Positions 1-9,435 are shown, counted from the first letter of the stretch. The stretch is 64,000 bases of DNA from Oryzibacter oryziterrae (GCF_021864535.1 NZ_JAKJIC010000012.1:61343-125342); one strand, 5' to 3'. Numbers and translations: made by a program. The notes: generated from the letters alone by a model not told the origin.

Positions 1-1
1 C

Positions 2-184
2 ATTGTTTTCCACGTCTTCCTTCGGGCGGAGCGGGCGAGCAGGGACGACACTGTTCGAAGGCTTGTCCAACACGTGCTCGCTCAGCCGGGGCGGTCGCGA
101 TGCTTGTTCATCAGCCGCATGATCGAAACGTGGGACACTAATCCGTACGACGCGATCGGATTGGCCAGAGCCTTGGACAACTAG
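2..184 (+). CDS. C-terminal end of an unrecognised protein (partial)
   Basis: A reading frame is open from the left edge to the TAG at 182-184, giving about 60 residues that end in PYDAIGLARALDN. It enters from outside the window, so its start and its fold are unknown. It lies 27 bp ahead of the next small ORF on the same strand, so the two could have been co-transcribed. I recognise no family. It could be chance, because 60 codons is not long in GC-rich DNA, but the composition and the closely following ORF make a real 3' end plausible. Confidence 0.35.
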   Translation: MVFHVFLRAERASRDDTVRRLVQHVLAQPGRSRCLFISRMIETWDTNPYDAIGLARALDN

Positions 185-211
185 GCGGCTCTTCGACGGG
201 GGGAGAGATTC

Positions 212-484
212 TTGGCAGTGTCCGAGATCACGCGACCAGCTGTCGCCCCGGAAGGATGGGCTGCGCGCCTGAGCGCGGCGACCGAGCAAGGCCCTCAGCC
301 GCAGAATGAGATTTCAGAAAGGGACGCTGTGGCTCGCCGACCAAAGATCCTCTATCTCGATCAGAACGCCTGGATCGCCCGTGGGGCCTGGGATAAGACT
401 GAGCATCACCTCGTGCGCTGCGTAGGTGCTGACGCTGCGAAGAACATCCGCAGAGCCGACGAGATCGGCCGCGCTGGGCGATAG
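212..484 (+). CDS. Short ORF with an LDQN (PIN-like) motif, probably truncated
   Basis: The 90-residue ORF has a TTG start preceded by GGGGGAGAG. Around residues 45-60 it reads KILYLDQNAWIARG, which resembles the first-strand motif of PIN-like hypothetical nucleases (ILYLDQN.W..LAR). The later acidic residues and helices of such a domain are absent: after about residue 65 the sequence no longer looks like the family and stops. I read it as the front of a PIN-like gene that has been frameshifted or truncated, possibly part of a decayed toxin or defence locus. The motif is visible; the decay is inference. It could also be a small protein of unknown function. Confidence 0.35.
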   Translation: MAVSEITRPAVAPEGWAARLSAATEQGPQPQNEISERDAVARRPKILYLDQNAWIARGAWDKTEHHLVRCVGADAAKNIRRADEIGRAGR

Positions 485-685
485 ATGGCGAAACCACGTT
501 CTTGGCGATTGAACGAAAAAATCCAATGTTTTCAGAAGTGCTGTTTTTTGACGGTGTGGCTGACGGTATAGTGTCGCGTCAGAATTTTTTTAACGAGTAA
601 AATCAATTAGGTGTGGCGTCAGGAGATAATCGAGTGGGAGTGAGGCGCCTCGCCTAGCTACGGCCCCATATTCAGCTGCCCAAGC

Positions 686-1636
686 CTATTTGGCACTCTC
701 GACGAGGGTGCCGAGTAAGTCTTGCAGAGCGGCTTCGTTGGCTATCAGCACATCTTCCGCAGCGTCTTGCTCGATTGTGACGAAGCGCAATCGTTGGCCG
801 CTGGGCATCTGGGCGAGGCGCGGCACGTCGGCGGAGATGACGGTGGCGATCTTGGGATAGCCGCCAGTCGTCTGTCGCTCGGCCATCAGGACGATCGGTC
901 GCCCCGAAGCCGGAACCTGGATGGAGCCCATGCAGGTGCCGTCCGAGACAATGTCGTGGCCGCGTTGGGCTGAAAGCGCCGGTCCCTCAAGGACTTGCGC
1001 CATGCGGTCGCGCTGGCTCGAAACGGTAAAGCGCGATCGGGTGAAAAGCTGGAGCACCTCGTCGGCGAAATAGTCTGCCTGAGGTCCGGCAACCACGCGG
1101 ACCGGGCCGGAAATGGGCAGCCAGGGCAACGACGGGCACAGGAGCGGGGCGTCCGTGGCTTGCCCCAAAGGCAAACGATCGCCCGCCTGCAGGCGGCGTC
1201 CCTCGTGACCACCAAGACCCGTGCGCAGGTGGGTGGAGCGCGAGCCGAGAACCGGTGGGACGTCTATGCCCCCGGATATGGCGAGGTAGCCCCAGACGGC
1301 CGATCGCAAACCACCGACGACCAGCATCTGGCCCGGCAGGATCTCGTGACTTTCCCATGGGTAGAGGCGCACACCGTCGCGGCGTATGTCGACATCGCCG
1401 CCGGTCACGGCGATCCGGCATTTGTCGCCGAACTGGAACCGTCCCCCGACATGGGCAAACTCAAGCGCGGCAGCGCCTGCCTCGTTGCCAACGAGTGCGT
1501 TGGCAATGCGCAGAGACGGCGGATCCATTGGACCGGCTGCGGAAACGCCGGACGCCAGGAAGCCGGGACGTCCGAGATCCTGGACTGTCAGCATGGGACC
1601 GGCACTGAGAATGTCCACGGTACTCACGATAGCCAA
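686..1636 (-). CDS. pxpC: 5-oxoprolinase subunit PxpC (KipA/biotin-dependent carboxyltransferase family)
   Basis: PxpC acts with PxpA and PxpB in the ATP-dependent opening of 5-oxoproline to L-glutamate in the cytoplasm, which removes a metabolic damage product. The 316-residue length and the N-terminal run VQDLGRPGFLASGVSAAGPMD (quoted in part: DLGRPGF, GVSAAGPMD) are typical, as is the later RMAQVLEGP. The start overlaps the last codons of pxpB by 13 bp, so the pair is translated in tandem. The pxpA gene is nearby but divergent, which is less common than a single pxpBCA operon. The main alternative within the family is a urea amidolyase-type carboxyltransferase domain, but the separate B and A partners argue for PxpC. 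Confidence 0.9.
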   Translation of the reverse strand: MAIVSTVDILSAGPMLTVQDLGRPGFLASGVSAAGPMDPPSLRIANALVGNEAGAAALEFAHVGGRFQFGDKCRIAVTGGDVDIRRDGVRLYPWESHEILPGQMLVVGGLRSAVWGYLAISGGIDVPPVLGSRSTHLRTGLGGHEGRRLQAGDRLPLGQATDAPLLCPSLPWLPISGPVRVVAGPQADYFADEVLQLFTRSRFTVSSQRDRMAQVLEGPALSAQRGHDIVSDGTCMGSIQVPASGRPIVLMAERQTTGGYPKIATVISADVPRLAQMPSGQRLRFVTIEQDAAEDVLIANEAALQDLLGTLVESAK

Positions 1637-2343
1637 CTCTCCCGCTTTGACTGCTCGGGAGATCCGTCGATCGCCCGGGCCTCGGCGGCGTCTATGGCGC
1701 GGAAGCGGATGCGATCGCCGGCACGCAGGAGACAGGGGGCAGCACGTGCGGGATCGAACAGCCGGAGTGGCGTGCGGCCGATGTAGCGCCAGCCGCTCGG
1801 GCCGGCCAACGAGTTGATGCTGGCCTGCTGCCCGCCAATGCCGATCGAGCCGGCCTCGACGCGCTGGCGCGGTGTGGCGAGGCGGGGGGTGTGAAGCGCT
1901 TGTGGCAAGCCGCCCAGATAGGCGAAGCCCGGCGCAAAGCCGATCATGTAGACCCGGTACTCCACCGACGCGTGCAACGCGATCAGTTCATCTGACGTGA
2001 GCCCTTTCAGCGCAGCCAGTTCCTCGAAGTCCAACCCGGCGCCACCGCCATAGACCACCGGCACGTCAAACAGGCATCCCTCAGGTACGACAGCGCTGAT
2101 CGAGGCCAGCCGCCGCTCAATCTCAGCGGCGAGCACCCTGCCCCGCGCCAACAACGGGTCGTAGGTCACCATCAGCGAGCGGTAGGTGGGAACAACCTCG
2201 GTTACACCCTCGATGGCATCCGCACACAAATCTTCGGCCAACGCGATGACCGAAGCGTTCACGCCTTCGTCAATCCTGTCAGCAAACTCAACAGACAAGG
2301 CCTTGTCGCCACAGGCAAGAATGCGCGGAAATACTTCAGTCAT
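1624..2343 (-). CDS. pxpB: 5-oxoprolinase subunit PxpB (KipI/allophanate hydrolase subunit 1 family)
   Basis: This 239-residue protein carries the hallmarks of the KipI fold: an N-terminal ferredoxin-like half and a cyclophilin-like half with FAPGFAYLGGLP around residues 155-167 and later GSIGIGGQQ. It pairs with PxpC, and the two genes overlap. With PxpA it hydrolyses 5-oxoproline. In Bacillus, KipI also inhibits a histidine kinase, but the pxpC and pxpA neighbours point to 5-oxoprolinase here. Its start lies 126 bp from the divergent pxpA start, so the two transcription units share a control region. Confidence 0.9.
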   Translation of the reverse strand: MTEVFPRILACGDKALSVEFADRIDEGVNASVIALAEDLCADAIEGVTEVVPTYRSLMVTYDPLLARGRVLAAEIERRLASISAVVPEGCLFDVPVVYGGGAGLDFEELAALKGLTSDELIALHASVEYRVYMIGFAPGFAYLGGLPQALHTPRLATPRQRVEAGSIGIGGQQASINSLAGPSGWRYIGRTPLRLFDPARAAPCLLRAGDRIRFRAIDAAEARAIDGSPEQSKRESWLS

Positions 2344-2359
2344 CCTGTCTGCATCCTAT

Positions 2360-2389
2360 TCCGGTTGCGACCTTGATTCCGCAACCGGA
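2360..2389. promoter_or_regulatory. Inverted repeat in the pxpB/pxpA divergent control region
   Basis: TCCGGTTGC (2360-2368) and GCAACCGGA (2381-2389) are perfect 9-bp inverted arms with a 12-bp spacer, and ATTCCG occurs three times in the same 30 bp. The site lies 17 bp upstream of the pxpB start and about 80 bp upstream of pxpA. It could be an operator shared by the two divergent units or a leader hairpin of pxpB. No regulator gene is adjacent. Confidence 0.4.
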
Positions 2390-2469
2390 TTCCGTATTGC
2401 TGCCCCAAAGACTATGGTGACGCCCGCGCGTTATCAATAGAACCGGCACGCTCCGACGAGGTCTCTTCC

Positions 2470-3252
2470 TTGGCCACCATCGACCTGAACTGCGACATGG
2501 GTGAGAGCTTCGGCGCCTGGCGCATGGGCGACGACGAGGCCATGCTGGACGTGGTGTCCAGCGCCAATGTCGCCTGTGGCTTTCACGCCGGCGATCCATC
2601 GGTGATGCGCCGGACCCTTCTTGCCGCCAAGGGCCGCGGGGTTGCGGTGGGTGCGCACCCGTCCTTCATGGATCTCTACGGATTCGGCCGGAGGCAGATG
2701 TCGGGTGAGCGTCCGGAAGATCTGGAAGCGCAGCTCATCTATCAGATATCGGCCTTGTGCGGCATGGGTGCGGCCTATGGCTGGCCGGTCACCCATGTCA
2801 AACCGCATGGCGCGCTCAGCAACATGGCGGCGGAGAACTGCGAGTTGGCGGAAGTCTGCGTCCGGGCGGTCAAGGCGGTAGATCCCGGTCTTGTCTTCCT
2901 CACTCTCCCCTTCTCGGAGACCATGAAGGCGGCGGAAAAGGCCGGTCTGAAAGTCGCCTGCGAAGTGTTTGCCGATCGGGCCTATGACGACAACGGCATG
3001 CTGGCGCCACGCCAGCGAGACGGCGCCGTGATCCACGATCCGGACAGAAGCATCGCGCAAGTGCTGTCGGTGGTCTGCGACGGCGTCATCCCGACGCTCG
3101 GCGGCCACAAGCTGCCGGTGGAGGCTGCTTCCATCTGCGTACACAGCGATACCCCTGGTGCGCTGGACATGGCGCGTGCCTTGCGCAAGGCGATCGAGCA
3201 AAGCGGGCTCACCGTTGCCCCCTTCGTCCAGAGCACTCAGCGATCGGATTGA
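2470..3252 (+). CDS. pxpA: 5-oxoprolinase subunit PxpA (LamB/YcsF family)
   Basis: The 260-residue protein opens with the family signature IDLNCDMGESFG and continues with ANVACGFHAGDP and GVAVGAHPSF, the metal- and substrate-site segments of the LamB/YcsF (TIM-barrel-like) family. It completes the PxpABC 5-oxoprolinase encoded here. I take the TTG at 2470 as start because the family begins almost exactly at this residue and no ATG fits; a GAGG lies 8-12 bp upstream. It is transcribed away from pxpBC. Confidence 0.9.
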   Translation: MATIDLNCDMGESFGAWRMGDDEAMLDVVSSANVACGFHAGDPSVMRRTLLAAKGRGVAVGAHPSFMDLYGFGRRQMSGERPEDLEAQLIYQISALCGMGAAYGWPVTHVKPHGALSNMAAENCELAEVCVRAVKAVDPGLVFLTLPFSETMKAAEKAGLKVACEVFADRAYDDNGMLAPRQRDGAVIHDPDRSIAQVLSVVCDGVIPTLGGHKLPVEAASICVHSDTPGALDMARALRKAIEQSGLTVAPFVQSTQRSD

Positions 3253-3695
3253 ACCGAGGCGGCGGCACAAAGACTTGAAGCTGGAGCCTTTGCCCGTCGA
3301 CCAAATCGTGCATTGTGATCGGCGAAGGCGCCGGGATGTGAGGATGCCGTGGCTCCAGATAGGGTGATCTCGCTGAGGGGAGACTTACATCAGACGTAGT
3401 GCGCAAATGCGGCGACTCGTCCCCCTCAGGCGTATTCGCCCCAAATCCTGACAAGTTTTGCAAACTGATGACAGATCTCGTGGTGCGGCAAAGCAGCCTC
3501 ATTACCTCTCAGGCAGCCACAACGGCCAGAAGCCATAAATGACAGAAAAATCAATTTCCTAGTGGCTTGTTTGCTAAATGGGCCAGCCTCTACCGGCGAG
3601 ACAGTTCCAACCGGTCAAACCCGATGCGTAAGAATGCGAATTTTTGACATTTTTTGAGAACTTGGTTTGCCTCCGGCGACGAAGCGCTCTATAAA
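3253..3695. other. Intergenic stretch between pxpA and the DeoR gene
   Basis: No gene is convincing in these 443 bp. The right part (about 3530-3660) is richer in A and T than the surroundings and probably holds the promoter of the DeoR-led fucose cluster. I see no strong terminator after pxpA. Confidence 0.5.
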
Positions 3696-4514
3696 ATGCT
3701 CATGCTTAGAGAAGAACGCCATAACCTGATCCTGAAGGCCGTCGAAGGCCGGGAAGCGGTTTCCTATGAGGAACTGCTCAGCCTTGTCGACGCCTCCTCG
3801 GCCACCATTCGCCGCGACGTGGATCAGCTTTGCGACAGCGGGCAGTTGCGCAAGCTTCGGGGCGGCATAGCGCCGATCGCCGTTGCTTCCGCCCGGCCGC
3901 TGAGTGGCTACTATTTCAAGGACGAGACCAAGCTGCACAGCGCGGCAAAGGATGCCATCGCGCGGGCGGCGCTCGGTCTGGTACAGAGCCCGGATTCGCT
4001 GATCCTGTTCGGCGGCAGCACGGTCGCCCGCTTTGCAGAGCGATTGCCGACACACGGCCTCACGGTCCTGACAGACTCCATTCCTGTCGCCAACCATCTC
4101 GCCTACAACACCGAGAACCGGGTGTTCATGACCGGCGGCGAAGTGTTTGCCCAGCAGGGCATCGTGCTCAGTCCGTTCGACGACGCGCCTCTGTTCCATT
4201 TTGCGGCGAGTACCTTCTTCATGGGCTGCCACGCGGTGACGGAAGCCGGCGTGCTGGAAGACGATCCCCTGCCCTTGCGCGTCGCGCGCACGCTTCGCCG
4301 GCAGGCTCAGCGCATTGTGGTTCTGGCGGACAGCAGCAAATTCTCGGCGAGCCGCAGCCTTGTCATCTTCCCGCTGAACGAGGTGGACATCTTCGTCACC
4401 GACGATGGGATCTCCGAGCATGCCGTACAGATGATCGAAGCGGCAGGATCGAAGGTCGTGATCGCCAATCGGGACCTGAATGCTGTGTCTCCGATCGTGG
4501 ACCGGAGCGTTTGA
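3696..4514 (+). CDS. DeoR/GlpR-family transcriptional regulator of the fucose cluster
   Basis: The 272-residue protein has an N-terminal winged helix-turn-helix (residues about 5-60; SSATIRRDVDQLCDSGQLRK is the typical recognition segment) followed by a DeoRC sugar-phosphate-binding half (ILFGGSTVARFAERL, then VLADSSKFSASRSLV near the end). DeoR regulators are usually repressors released by a phosphorylated sugar. Its position directly upstream of fucA-fucI-fucU-kinase-fucO suggests it senses a fucose-derived phosphate such as L-fuculose 1-phosphate. I chose the ATG at 3696; the open frame extends to a TTG at 3654, but the extra residues do not match the family. A second ATG at 3702 is also possible. 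Confidence 0.85.
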   Translation: MLMLREERHNLILKAVEGREAVSYEELLSLVDASSATIRRDVDQLCDSGQLRKLRGGIAPIAVASARPLSGYYFKDETKLHSAAKDAIARAALGLVQSPDSLILFGGSTVARFAERLPTHGLTVLTDSIPVANHLAYNTENRVFMTGGEVFAQQGIVLSPFDDAPLFHFAASTFFMGCHAVTEAGVLEDDPLPLRVARTLRRQAQRIVVLADSSKFSASRSLVIFPLNEVDIFVTDDGISEHAVQMIEAAGSKVVIANRDLNAVSPIVDRSV

Positions 4515-4682
4515 GATCAGGCGCGCAGCTGCACCAGCCTCGGCGCGCCAAAGAGGACAGACCGACAATCGAAGGCCGCTCGTCCAAGCGAACGGCCGAA
4601 GGAAACTGTTGCTCATTGCGGAGCGACAACGGGATTTCATTGGCCGTGCCCTAGACGGTCATGACAGGAGGAAGCCCAGGAC

Positions 4683-5390
4683 ATGCTGCCCAATCTCGAC
4701 ATTCGCGAAGACATCATCGCGACCTGCAAGCGCATGAACGCGGCAGGCCTCAACATCGGATCGGCGGGCAATCTGTCGGTGCGCATTCCCGGCGGCCTGC
4801 TGCTCACCCCCTCGGGCATCGCCTACGACAAGATGACGCCCGAAATGATCGTCGAGATGGACGACGACGGCCGCTATTTCGGCGACTATATCCCCTCGTC
4901 CGAATGGCGCTTTCACTATGACATTCTGAAAGCACGACCGGACGTCAATGTGGTGCTGCACAGCCATGCCACCAGTTGCTCGATCCTCGCCTGCTGCCGC
5001 ATGGACATTCCGCCGATCCACTACATGATCGGTGTCGGCGGCGGTTCGATCATCAAGTGCTCGGACTATGCGCCCTTCGGCACCAAGGAGCTGTCGGTGC
5101 ATGCCCTTGAGGCGCTCGGCCCCCGCATGGCGTGCCTGCTCGGCAATCATGGCGTCATCACGCTCGGCAAGACGACCGAAAGCGCCTTCAAGGTGCTGGA
5201 GGAAGTGGAAAATCTGGCGCGGATCTACATTGGGACCCGTGCGCTCGGCGGCGGTGTGCTGTTGACCGAGACGCAGATGGACGTGGTGCTCCAGCGCTTC
5301 AAGACCTACGGCAAGCAGCTCAAGGATATGGATCCGTCCATCACCGAACGCGTTGAGCCGCCGCCACATGGCGGTCCGGCCCGCGGCTGA
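4683..5390 (+). CDS. fucA: L-fuculose-phosphate aldolase (class II aldolase)
   Basis: This enzyme splits L-fuculose 1-phosphate to dihydroxyacetone phosphate and L-lactaldehyde. The 235-residue protein has zinc-ligand candidates H93 and H95 (in VLHSHATS) and H156 (in GNHGV) and the catalytic-acid candidate E74 (PSSEWRFH), which sit one residue later than E73, H92, H94 and H155 of E. coli FucA. A ribosome site AGGAGG lies about 9 bp ahead of the ATG. It is followed 47 bp later by fucI. A related class II pentulose aldolase is possible from sequence alone, but the neighbours support fuculose. Confidence 0.9.
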   Translation: MLPNLDIREDIIATCKRMNAAGLNIGSAGNLSVRIPGGLLLTPSGIAYDKMTPEMIVEMDDDGRYFGDYIPSSEWRFHYDILKARPDVNVVLHSHATSCSILACCRMDIPPIHYMIGVGGGSIIKCSDYAPFGTKELSVHALEALGPRMACLLGNHGVITLGKTTESAFKVLEEVENLARIYIGTRALGGGVLLTETQMDVVLQRFKTYGKQLKDMDPSITERVEPPPHGGPARG

Positions 5391-5437
5391 TTGCGACGCA
5401 TGCAAAATAACAAAATTGGATCTTAGGGAGATCAGAA

Positions 5438-7210
5438 ATGACCAGTGTTCTCAAGGAAATGCCGCGGGTCGGCATTCGCCCGGCCATCGACGGCCGGCGG
5501 GGCGGTGTGCGCGAGGGGCTCGAGGCGCAGACGCTCGGCATGGCCTATGCCGTGGCCGAACTCATCAGTTCCACGTTGAAGCATCACAACGGCGCGCCGG
5601 TCGAATGCGTGATTGCCGACACCACCATCGGCGGCGTCCGGGAAGCGGCGGCCTGCGCCGAGAAGTTCGCCCATCGCAATGTCGGCGTGTCGCTGACCGT
5701 AACGCCCTGCTGGTGCTACGGCTCCGAGACCATGGACATGGATCCCTCCATTCCCAAGGCCGTCTGGGGCTTCAATGGCACCGAACGGCCGGGCGCGGTC
5801 TATCTGGCCGCCGTGCTCGCTGCCCATACCCAGAAGGGGCTGCCGGCCTTCGGCATCTATGGCTCGGAAGTGCAGGACGCCGACGACCGCACCATTCCCG
5901 ACGACGTCAAGGACAAGATCCTGCGCTTCGTACGGTCCGGTCTTGCGGTCGCGACCATGCGTGGCAAGTCCTATCTCTCCATGGGCGGCGTCTCCATGGG
6001 CATCGCCGGTTCGATCGTCGATCCCACCTTCTTCCAGAGCTATCTCGGCATGCGCAATGAGTATGTCGACATGAGCGAGTTCCAGCGCCGGCTGACGCTG
6101 AACATCTACGACCCCAAGGAATACGAAAAGGCACTGGCCTGGACGCAGGCCAACTGCAAGGAAGGCGCTGACGTCAACACCCGCAGCCCCTCGGATGCCG
6201 CCCGCAAGCGTTATGAGTGGGAAACCTCGGTCAAGATGTGCCTGATCGCCCGCGATCTGATGATCGGCAATCCGGAGCTGGCGGAACTGGGCTACGCGGA
6301 AGAGGCCGAAGGCCATCACGCCATTGCCGCCGGTTTCCAGGGCCAGCGCCACTGGACCGACTTCATGCCGAACGGCGACTTCATGGAGACCATGCTGAAC
6401 ACGTCATTCGATTGGAATGGCGCCCGTCAGCCGCTGATCCTCGCCACCGAGAACGATTGTCTCAACGGCGTCGGCATGCTGTTCGGCAATCTCCTGACCG
6501 CCCGTGCGCAGATCTTCTCCGACGTGCGAACCTACTGGAGCCCGGATGCCATCAAGCGCGTGTCGGGCCACACCGTCGATGGCGCAGCGGCTGGCGGCCT
6601 GATCCACCTGATCAACTCCGGCGCCACGTGCCTTGACGGCAGCGGCGAGATGTCGGTCGACAACAAGCCGGGCATCAAGCCCTTCTGGGACGTCACCGAG
6701 GAAGACCAGAAGCGCTGCCTCGAGGCAACGCGCTTCTGCCAGGGCGACCACGGCTACTTCCGTGGTGGTGGCTGGTCCACCGATTTTGCCACGCGCGGCG
6801 GCATGCCGGTCACCATGAGCCGGCTCAATCTGGTGGCGGGCCTCGGCCCGGTGCTGCAGATTGCCGAAGGCGAGACCGTGTCGCTGCCCGATCCGGTACA
6901 TGACGTGCTTGACCAACGGACCAGCCCGACCTGGCCGACCACCTGGTTTGCGCCGCGCCTGACCGGTCAGGGACCATTCGCCTCCGTCTACAAGGTGATG
7001 GCGGCCTGGGGCGCCAACCATGGCTCGATCTCCTATGGCCATATTGGCGCCGACCTGATCACCCTCGCCTCCATGCTGCGAATCCCCGTGGCCATGCACA
7101 ATGTGGACAAGACGCAGATCTTCCGGCCGAGTTCCTGGTCCATGTTCGGCATGGATGCGGAAGGAGCCGACTATCGCGCCTGCCAGACCTTCGGACCGCT
7201 CTACGGCTGA
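5438..7210 (+). CDS. fucI: L-fucose isomerase
   Basis: FucI converts L-fucose to L-fuculose, a manganese-dependent step. At 590 residues it is nearly the length of the E. coli enzyme. It begins [19 protein letters not shown]-like text after a short leader and has the family's [14 protein letters not shown] segment around residue 90 and [16 protein letters not shown] near residue 335, the metal-binding region. The start has TAGGGAGATC upstream. L-arabinose/D-arabinose isomerase activity is also common in this family, so the true substrate range may include D-arabinose. Confidence 0.95.
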   Translation: MTSVLKEMPRVGIRPAIDGRRGGVREGLEAQTLGMAYAVAELISSTLKHHNGAPVECVIADTTIGGVREAAACAEKFAHRNVGVSLTVTPCWCYGSETMDMDPSIPKAVWGFNGTERPGAVYLAAVLAAHTQKGLPAFGIYGSEVQDADDRTIPDDVKDKILRFVRSGLAVATMRGKSYLSMGGVSMGIAGSIVDPTFFQSYLGMRNEYVDMSEFQRRLTLNIYDPKEYEKALAWTQANCKEGADVNTRSPSDAARKRYEWETSVKMCLIARDLMIGNPELAELGYAEEAEGHHAIAAGFQGQRHWTDFMPNGDFMETMLNTSFDWNGARQPLILATENDCLNGVGMLFGNLLTARAQIFSDVRTYWSPDAIKRVSGHTVDGAAAGGLIHLINSGATCLDGSGEMSVDNKPGIKPFWDVTEEDQKRCLEATRFCQGDHGYFRGGGWSTDFATRGGMPVTMSRLNLVAGLGPVLQIAEGETVSLPDPVHDVLDQRTSPTWPTTWFAPRLTGQGPFASVYKVMAAWGANHGSISYGHIGADLITLASMLRIPVAMHNVDKTQIFRPSSWSMFGMDAEGADYRACQTFGPLYG

Positions 7211-7276
7211 CCGCCTCCACTTGCCGCAGAGTGACTGCCCGCCGCGCTCCTCCTCCAGTCGGCAGGGCAAGGTTGA

Positions 7277-7302
7277 GGGCGCACGGACCCGACCGTGCGC
7301 CC
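7277..7302 (+). terminator. Hairpin between fucI and fucU
   Basis: GGGCGCACGG (7277-7286) and CCGTGCGCCC (7293-7302) form a perfect 10-bp stem with a 6-base loop, 67 bp after the fucI stop. There is no T-run after it, so it may act as a partial terminator or an RNA-stability hairpin that lowers expression of fucU and the genes beyond. Confidence 0.55.
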
Positions 7303-7404
7303 TTCCCCCTCACGTTGACAAGATCCGCCCCTGCGCCGGACGATGCTTTGCGTCCTGTTCCATTCCACTCCTTCAAGCTCCTGCACCAACAGATGAGATG
7401 AACC

Positions 7405-7836
7405 ATGCTGCGCGGCATTTCCCCCTTGCTCTCCCCTGACCTTCTGGCCGTGCTCTACCGCATGGGCCATGGCGACGAACTGGTGCTGGCCGACGCGCAC
7501 TTCCCCGGCGAGAGTTTCAATGGCCGAGTAATCCGGGCCGACGGCTTGCGCATCGCGCCGCTGCTCGACGCCATTCTGCCGCTGTGGATGCTTGACCAGT
7601 ATGTGGACGCACCGGTGATGATGATGGCGCCGGTTGCCGGCGACAGCCTCGACCACACCGTCGTGGCAAGCTATCGCGCTGCCATCGAAGCCCATCATCC
7701 CAACACACCCGCGACCACCTACATCCCCCGTTTCGATTTCTACGATCGCACCCGTTCAGCCTTTGCCGTGGTGATGACCGGGGAGACCGCCAAGTACGGC
7801 AACATCATCCTCAAGAAGGGCGTCATCGGCGCCTGA
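7405..7836 (+). CDS. fucU: L-fucose mutarotase (RbsD/FucU family)
   Basis: The 143-residue protein matches the RbsD/FucU family: MLRGISPLLSPDLLAVLYRM at the start, then GHGDELVLADAHFP with the conserved catalytic-region histidine, and a C-terminal FAVVMTGETAKYGNIILKKG. It interconverts the alpha and beta anomers of L-fucose so the isomerase receives its preferred form. It is 21 bp upstream of the kinase gene. The GHGD and YGNIILKKG motifs separate FucU from RbsD well. Confidence 0.92.
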   Translation: MLRGISPLLSPDLLAVLYRMGHGDELVLADAHFPGESFNGRVIRADGLRIAPLLDAILPLWMLDQYVDAPVMMMAPVAGDSLDHTVVASYRAAIEAHHPNTPATTYIPRFDFYDRTRSAFAVVMTGETAKYGNIILKKGVIGA

Positions 7837-7857
7837 CACGACATTCGGGAGGATCGG

Positions 7858-9321
7858 ATGCAAGAGACTTCGCCCAGCAAACCTACCCGCGTCGCCGCCG
7901 TGGACATGGGCGCCGGCAGCGGGCGCGTGATGGTGGCCGAACTCTCGGATGGCCATCTGTCACTGACCGAGGTTCACCGCTTCGAGACGCCGCATGTGGT
8001 CGATCAGGTGACTGGACACGAGGCCTGGGATCACGCCAAGGCCGTCGCCAACATCCGCGAAGGCCTTGAAAAGGCGGAAGCCGTTGCGCCCATCGACAGC
8101 GTGGGATGCGACACCTGGGGCGTCGACTTCGTGCTGCTGGATGAAGACCTGCAGCAGGTAGGGCCGGCGGTGGCCTATCGCGACCACCGCACCGACGGCA
8201 TGATCGAGGCCGTGACGGCCACCATGCCGGCGGATGAGATCTATGCCCGGACCGGCATCCAGTTTGCCCCCTACAACTCCATCTACCAGCTGGCGGCGAT
8301 CGCCAAGCAGCATCCCGACTGGTTGAAGCGAGCCCGCCATCTCCTCTTCACCCCCGACTATCTGCATTTCGCACTGTCGGGCGTGGTGTCCAACGAGTAC
8401 ACCATCGCCACCACCTCTCAGCTCCTGAACCTCAAGACTCGGGATTGGGATCCTGATCTCATCAAGCTCGCCGGTCTGCCGCATCCGCTCATGAAGACGC
8501 CGATCCAGCCCGGCAGCGTGGTCGGGGAGATGCGTCTTGAGACCTCCGGCCGGATCATCAAGGTCATTGCACCGGGAGGCCATGACACCGCCTCCGCCGT
8601 TGCCGCTGCCCCACTGACCGGCGCTGATGAGGCTTTCGTGAGTTCCGGCACCTGGTCGCTCATGGGCATCGAGAGCGAAACACCCTATGCAGGCGCCCTG
8701 GCGCGTCAGTTCAACGTTTCCAACGAAGGCGGGGTCTGCGGCCGCTATCGGGTGCTGAAAAACCTGATGGGGCTCTGGCTGATCATGGGCGTGCGCAAGG
8801 AGATGGGCGCAGCGTCCTTTGCCGAGGTGGTGAAGGCGGCCGAGGCTGCACCCGCCTGGGGCTTCATCTTCAACCCCGACGACCAGCGCCTGCTCAATCC
8901 CGACAGCATGCTAGGTGCGATCCACACCATCATCGCCGAGCAAGGGCAAGCCTTGCCCGAGGACATCGGCGTCATCGCCCGTGCCATCTTTGACAGCCTT
9001 GCCCTCGACTACGCGCGGGTGAAGGCGGAGTTGGAGGCGCTGACCGGGCGGCCGATCACCAAGGTCCGCATCATCGGTGGCGGTTCGCAGAACCAGCTTC
9101 TGAACCAGCTGACCGCGGACGCCTGCGGCGTCACGGTGAGTGCCGGGCCGATTGAGACCTCCGCCCTCGGCAATGCCTGTCTTCAGATGATGGCGCTGGG
9201 GGCCATCGGTTCGCTGGAGGAAGCCCGCGAGATCGTCAGGCAGTCCTTCGCCGTGACGGAGGTCGCGCCGAAGAGCACGGTTCCCACCGAGGTTCGCGAA
9301 CACTTCGCCCAGTTGCATTGA
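7858..9321 (+). CDS. FGGY-family sugar kinase, likely L-fuculokinase (rhamnulokinase-like)
   Basis: The 487-residue protein has the two FGGY ATPase halves: VAAVDMGAGSGRVMVAEL at the N-terminus, GCDTWGVDFVLLD (residues about 83-95), and the C-terminal nucleotide-site VRIIGGGSQNQLLNQLTAD. In sequence it is closer to rhamnulokinase (RhaB) than to classical FucK. Its place between fucU and fucO, with no rhamnose genes present, makes L-fuculose the probable substrate. It would supply L-fuculose 1-phosphate to FucA. The start has GGAGGATCGG directly upstream. Confidence 0.85.
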   Translation: MQETSPSKPTRVAAVDMGAGSGRVMVAELSDGHLSLTEVHRFETPHVVDQVTGHEAWDHAKAVANIREGLEKAEAVAPIDSVGCDTWGVDFVLLDEDLQQVGPAVAYRDHRTDGMIEAVTATMPADEIYARTGIQFAPYNSIYQLAAIAKQHPDWLKRARHLLFTPDYLHFALSGVVSNEYTIATTSQLLNLKTRDWDPDLIKLAGLPHPLMKTPIQPGSVVGEMRLETSGRIIKVIAPGGHDTASAVAAAPLTGADEAFVSSGTWSLMGIESETPYAGALARQFNVSNEGGVCGRYRVLKNLMGLWLIMGVRKEMGAASFAEVVKAAEAAPAWGFIFNPDDQRLLNPDSMLGAIHTIIAEQGQALPEDIGVIARAIFDSLALDYARVKAELEALTGRPITKVRIIGGGSQNQLLNQLTADACGVTVSAGPIETSALGNACLQMMALGAIGSLEEAREIVRQSFAVTEVAPKSTVPTEVREHFAQLH

Positions 9322-9417
9322 GACGGTCCGAGACGGAAAGGATCCAGGTTCAGCCGCACCCCAAAGCCCAAGACTGCAAGACTTTCAAAGCTTTCCTGCG
9401 GAGACGGCGCAGGCGGC

Positions 9418-9435
9418 CCGGGAGTTTGCTCCCGG
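9418..9435. terminator. Small hairpin between the kinase gene and fucO
   Basis: CCGGGAG and CTCCCGG form a 7-bp stem with a 4-base loop in the 223-bp gap before fucO. No T-run follows. It may be a weak terminator or processing site; fucO could have its own promoter. Confidence 0.35.
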
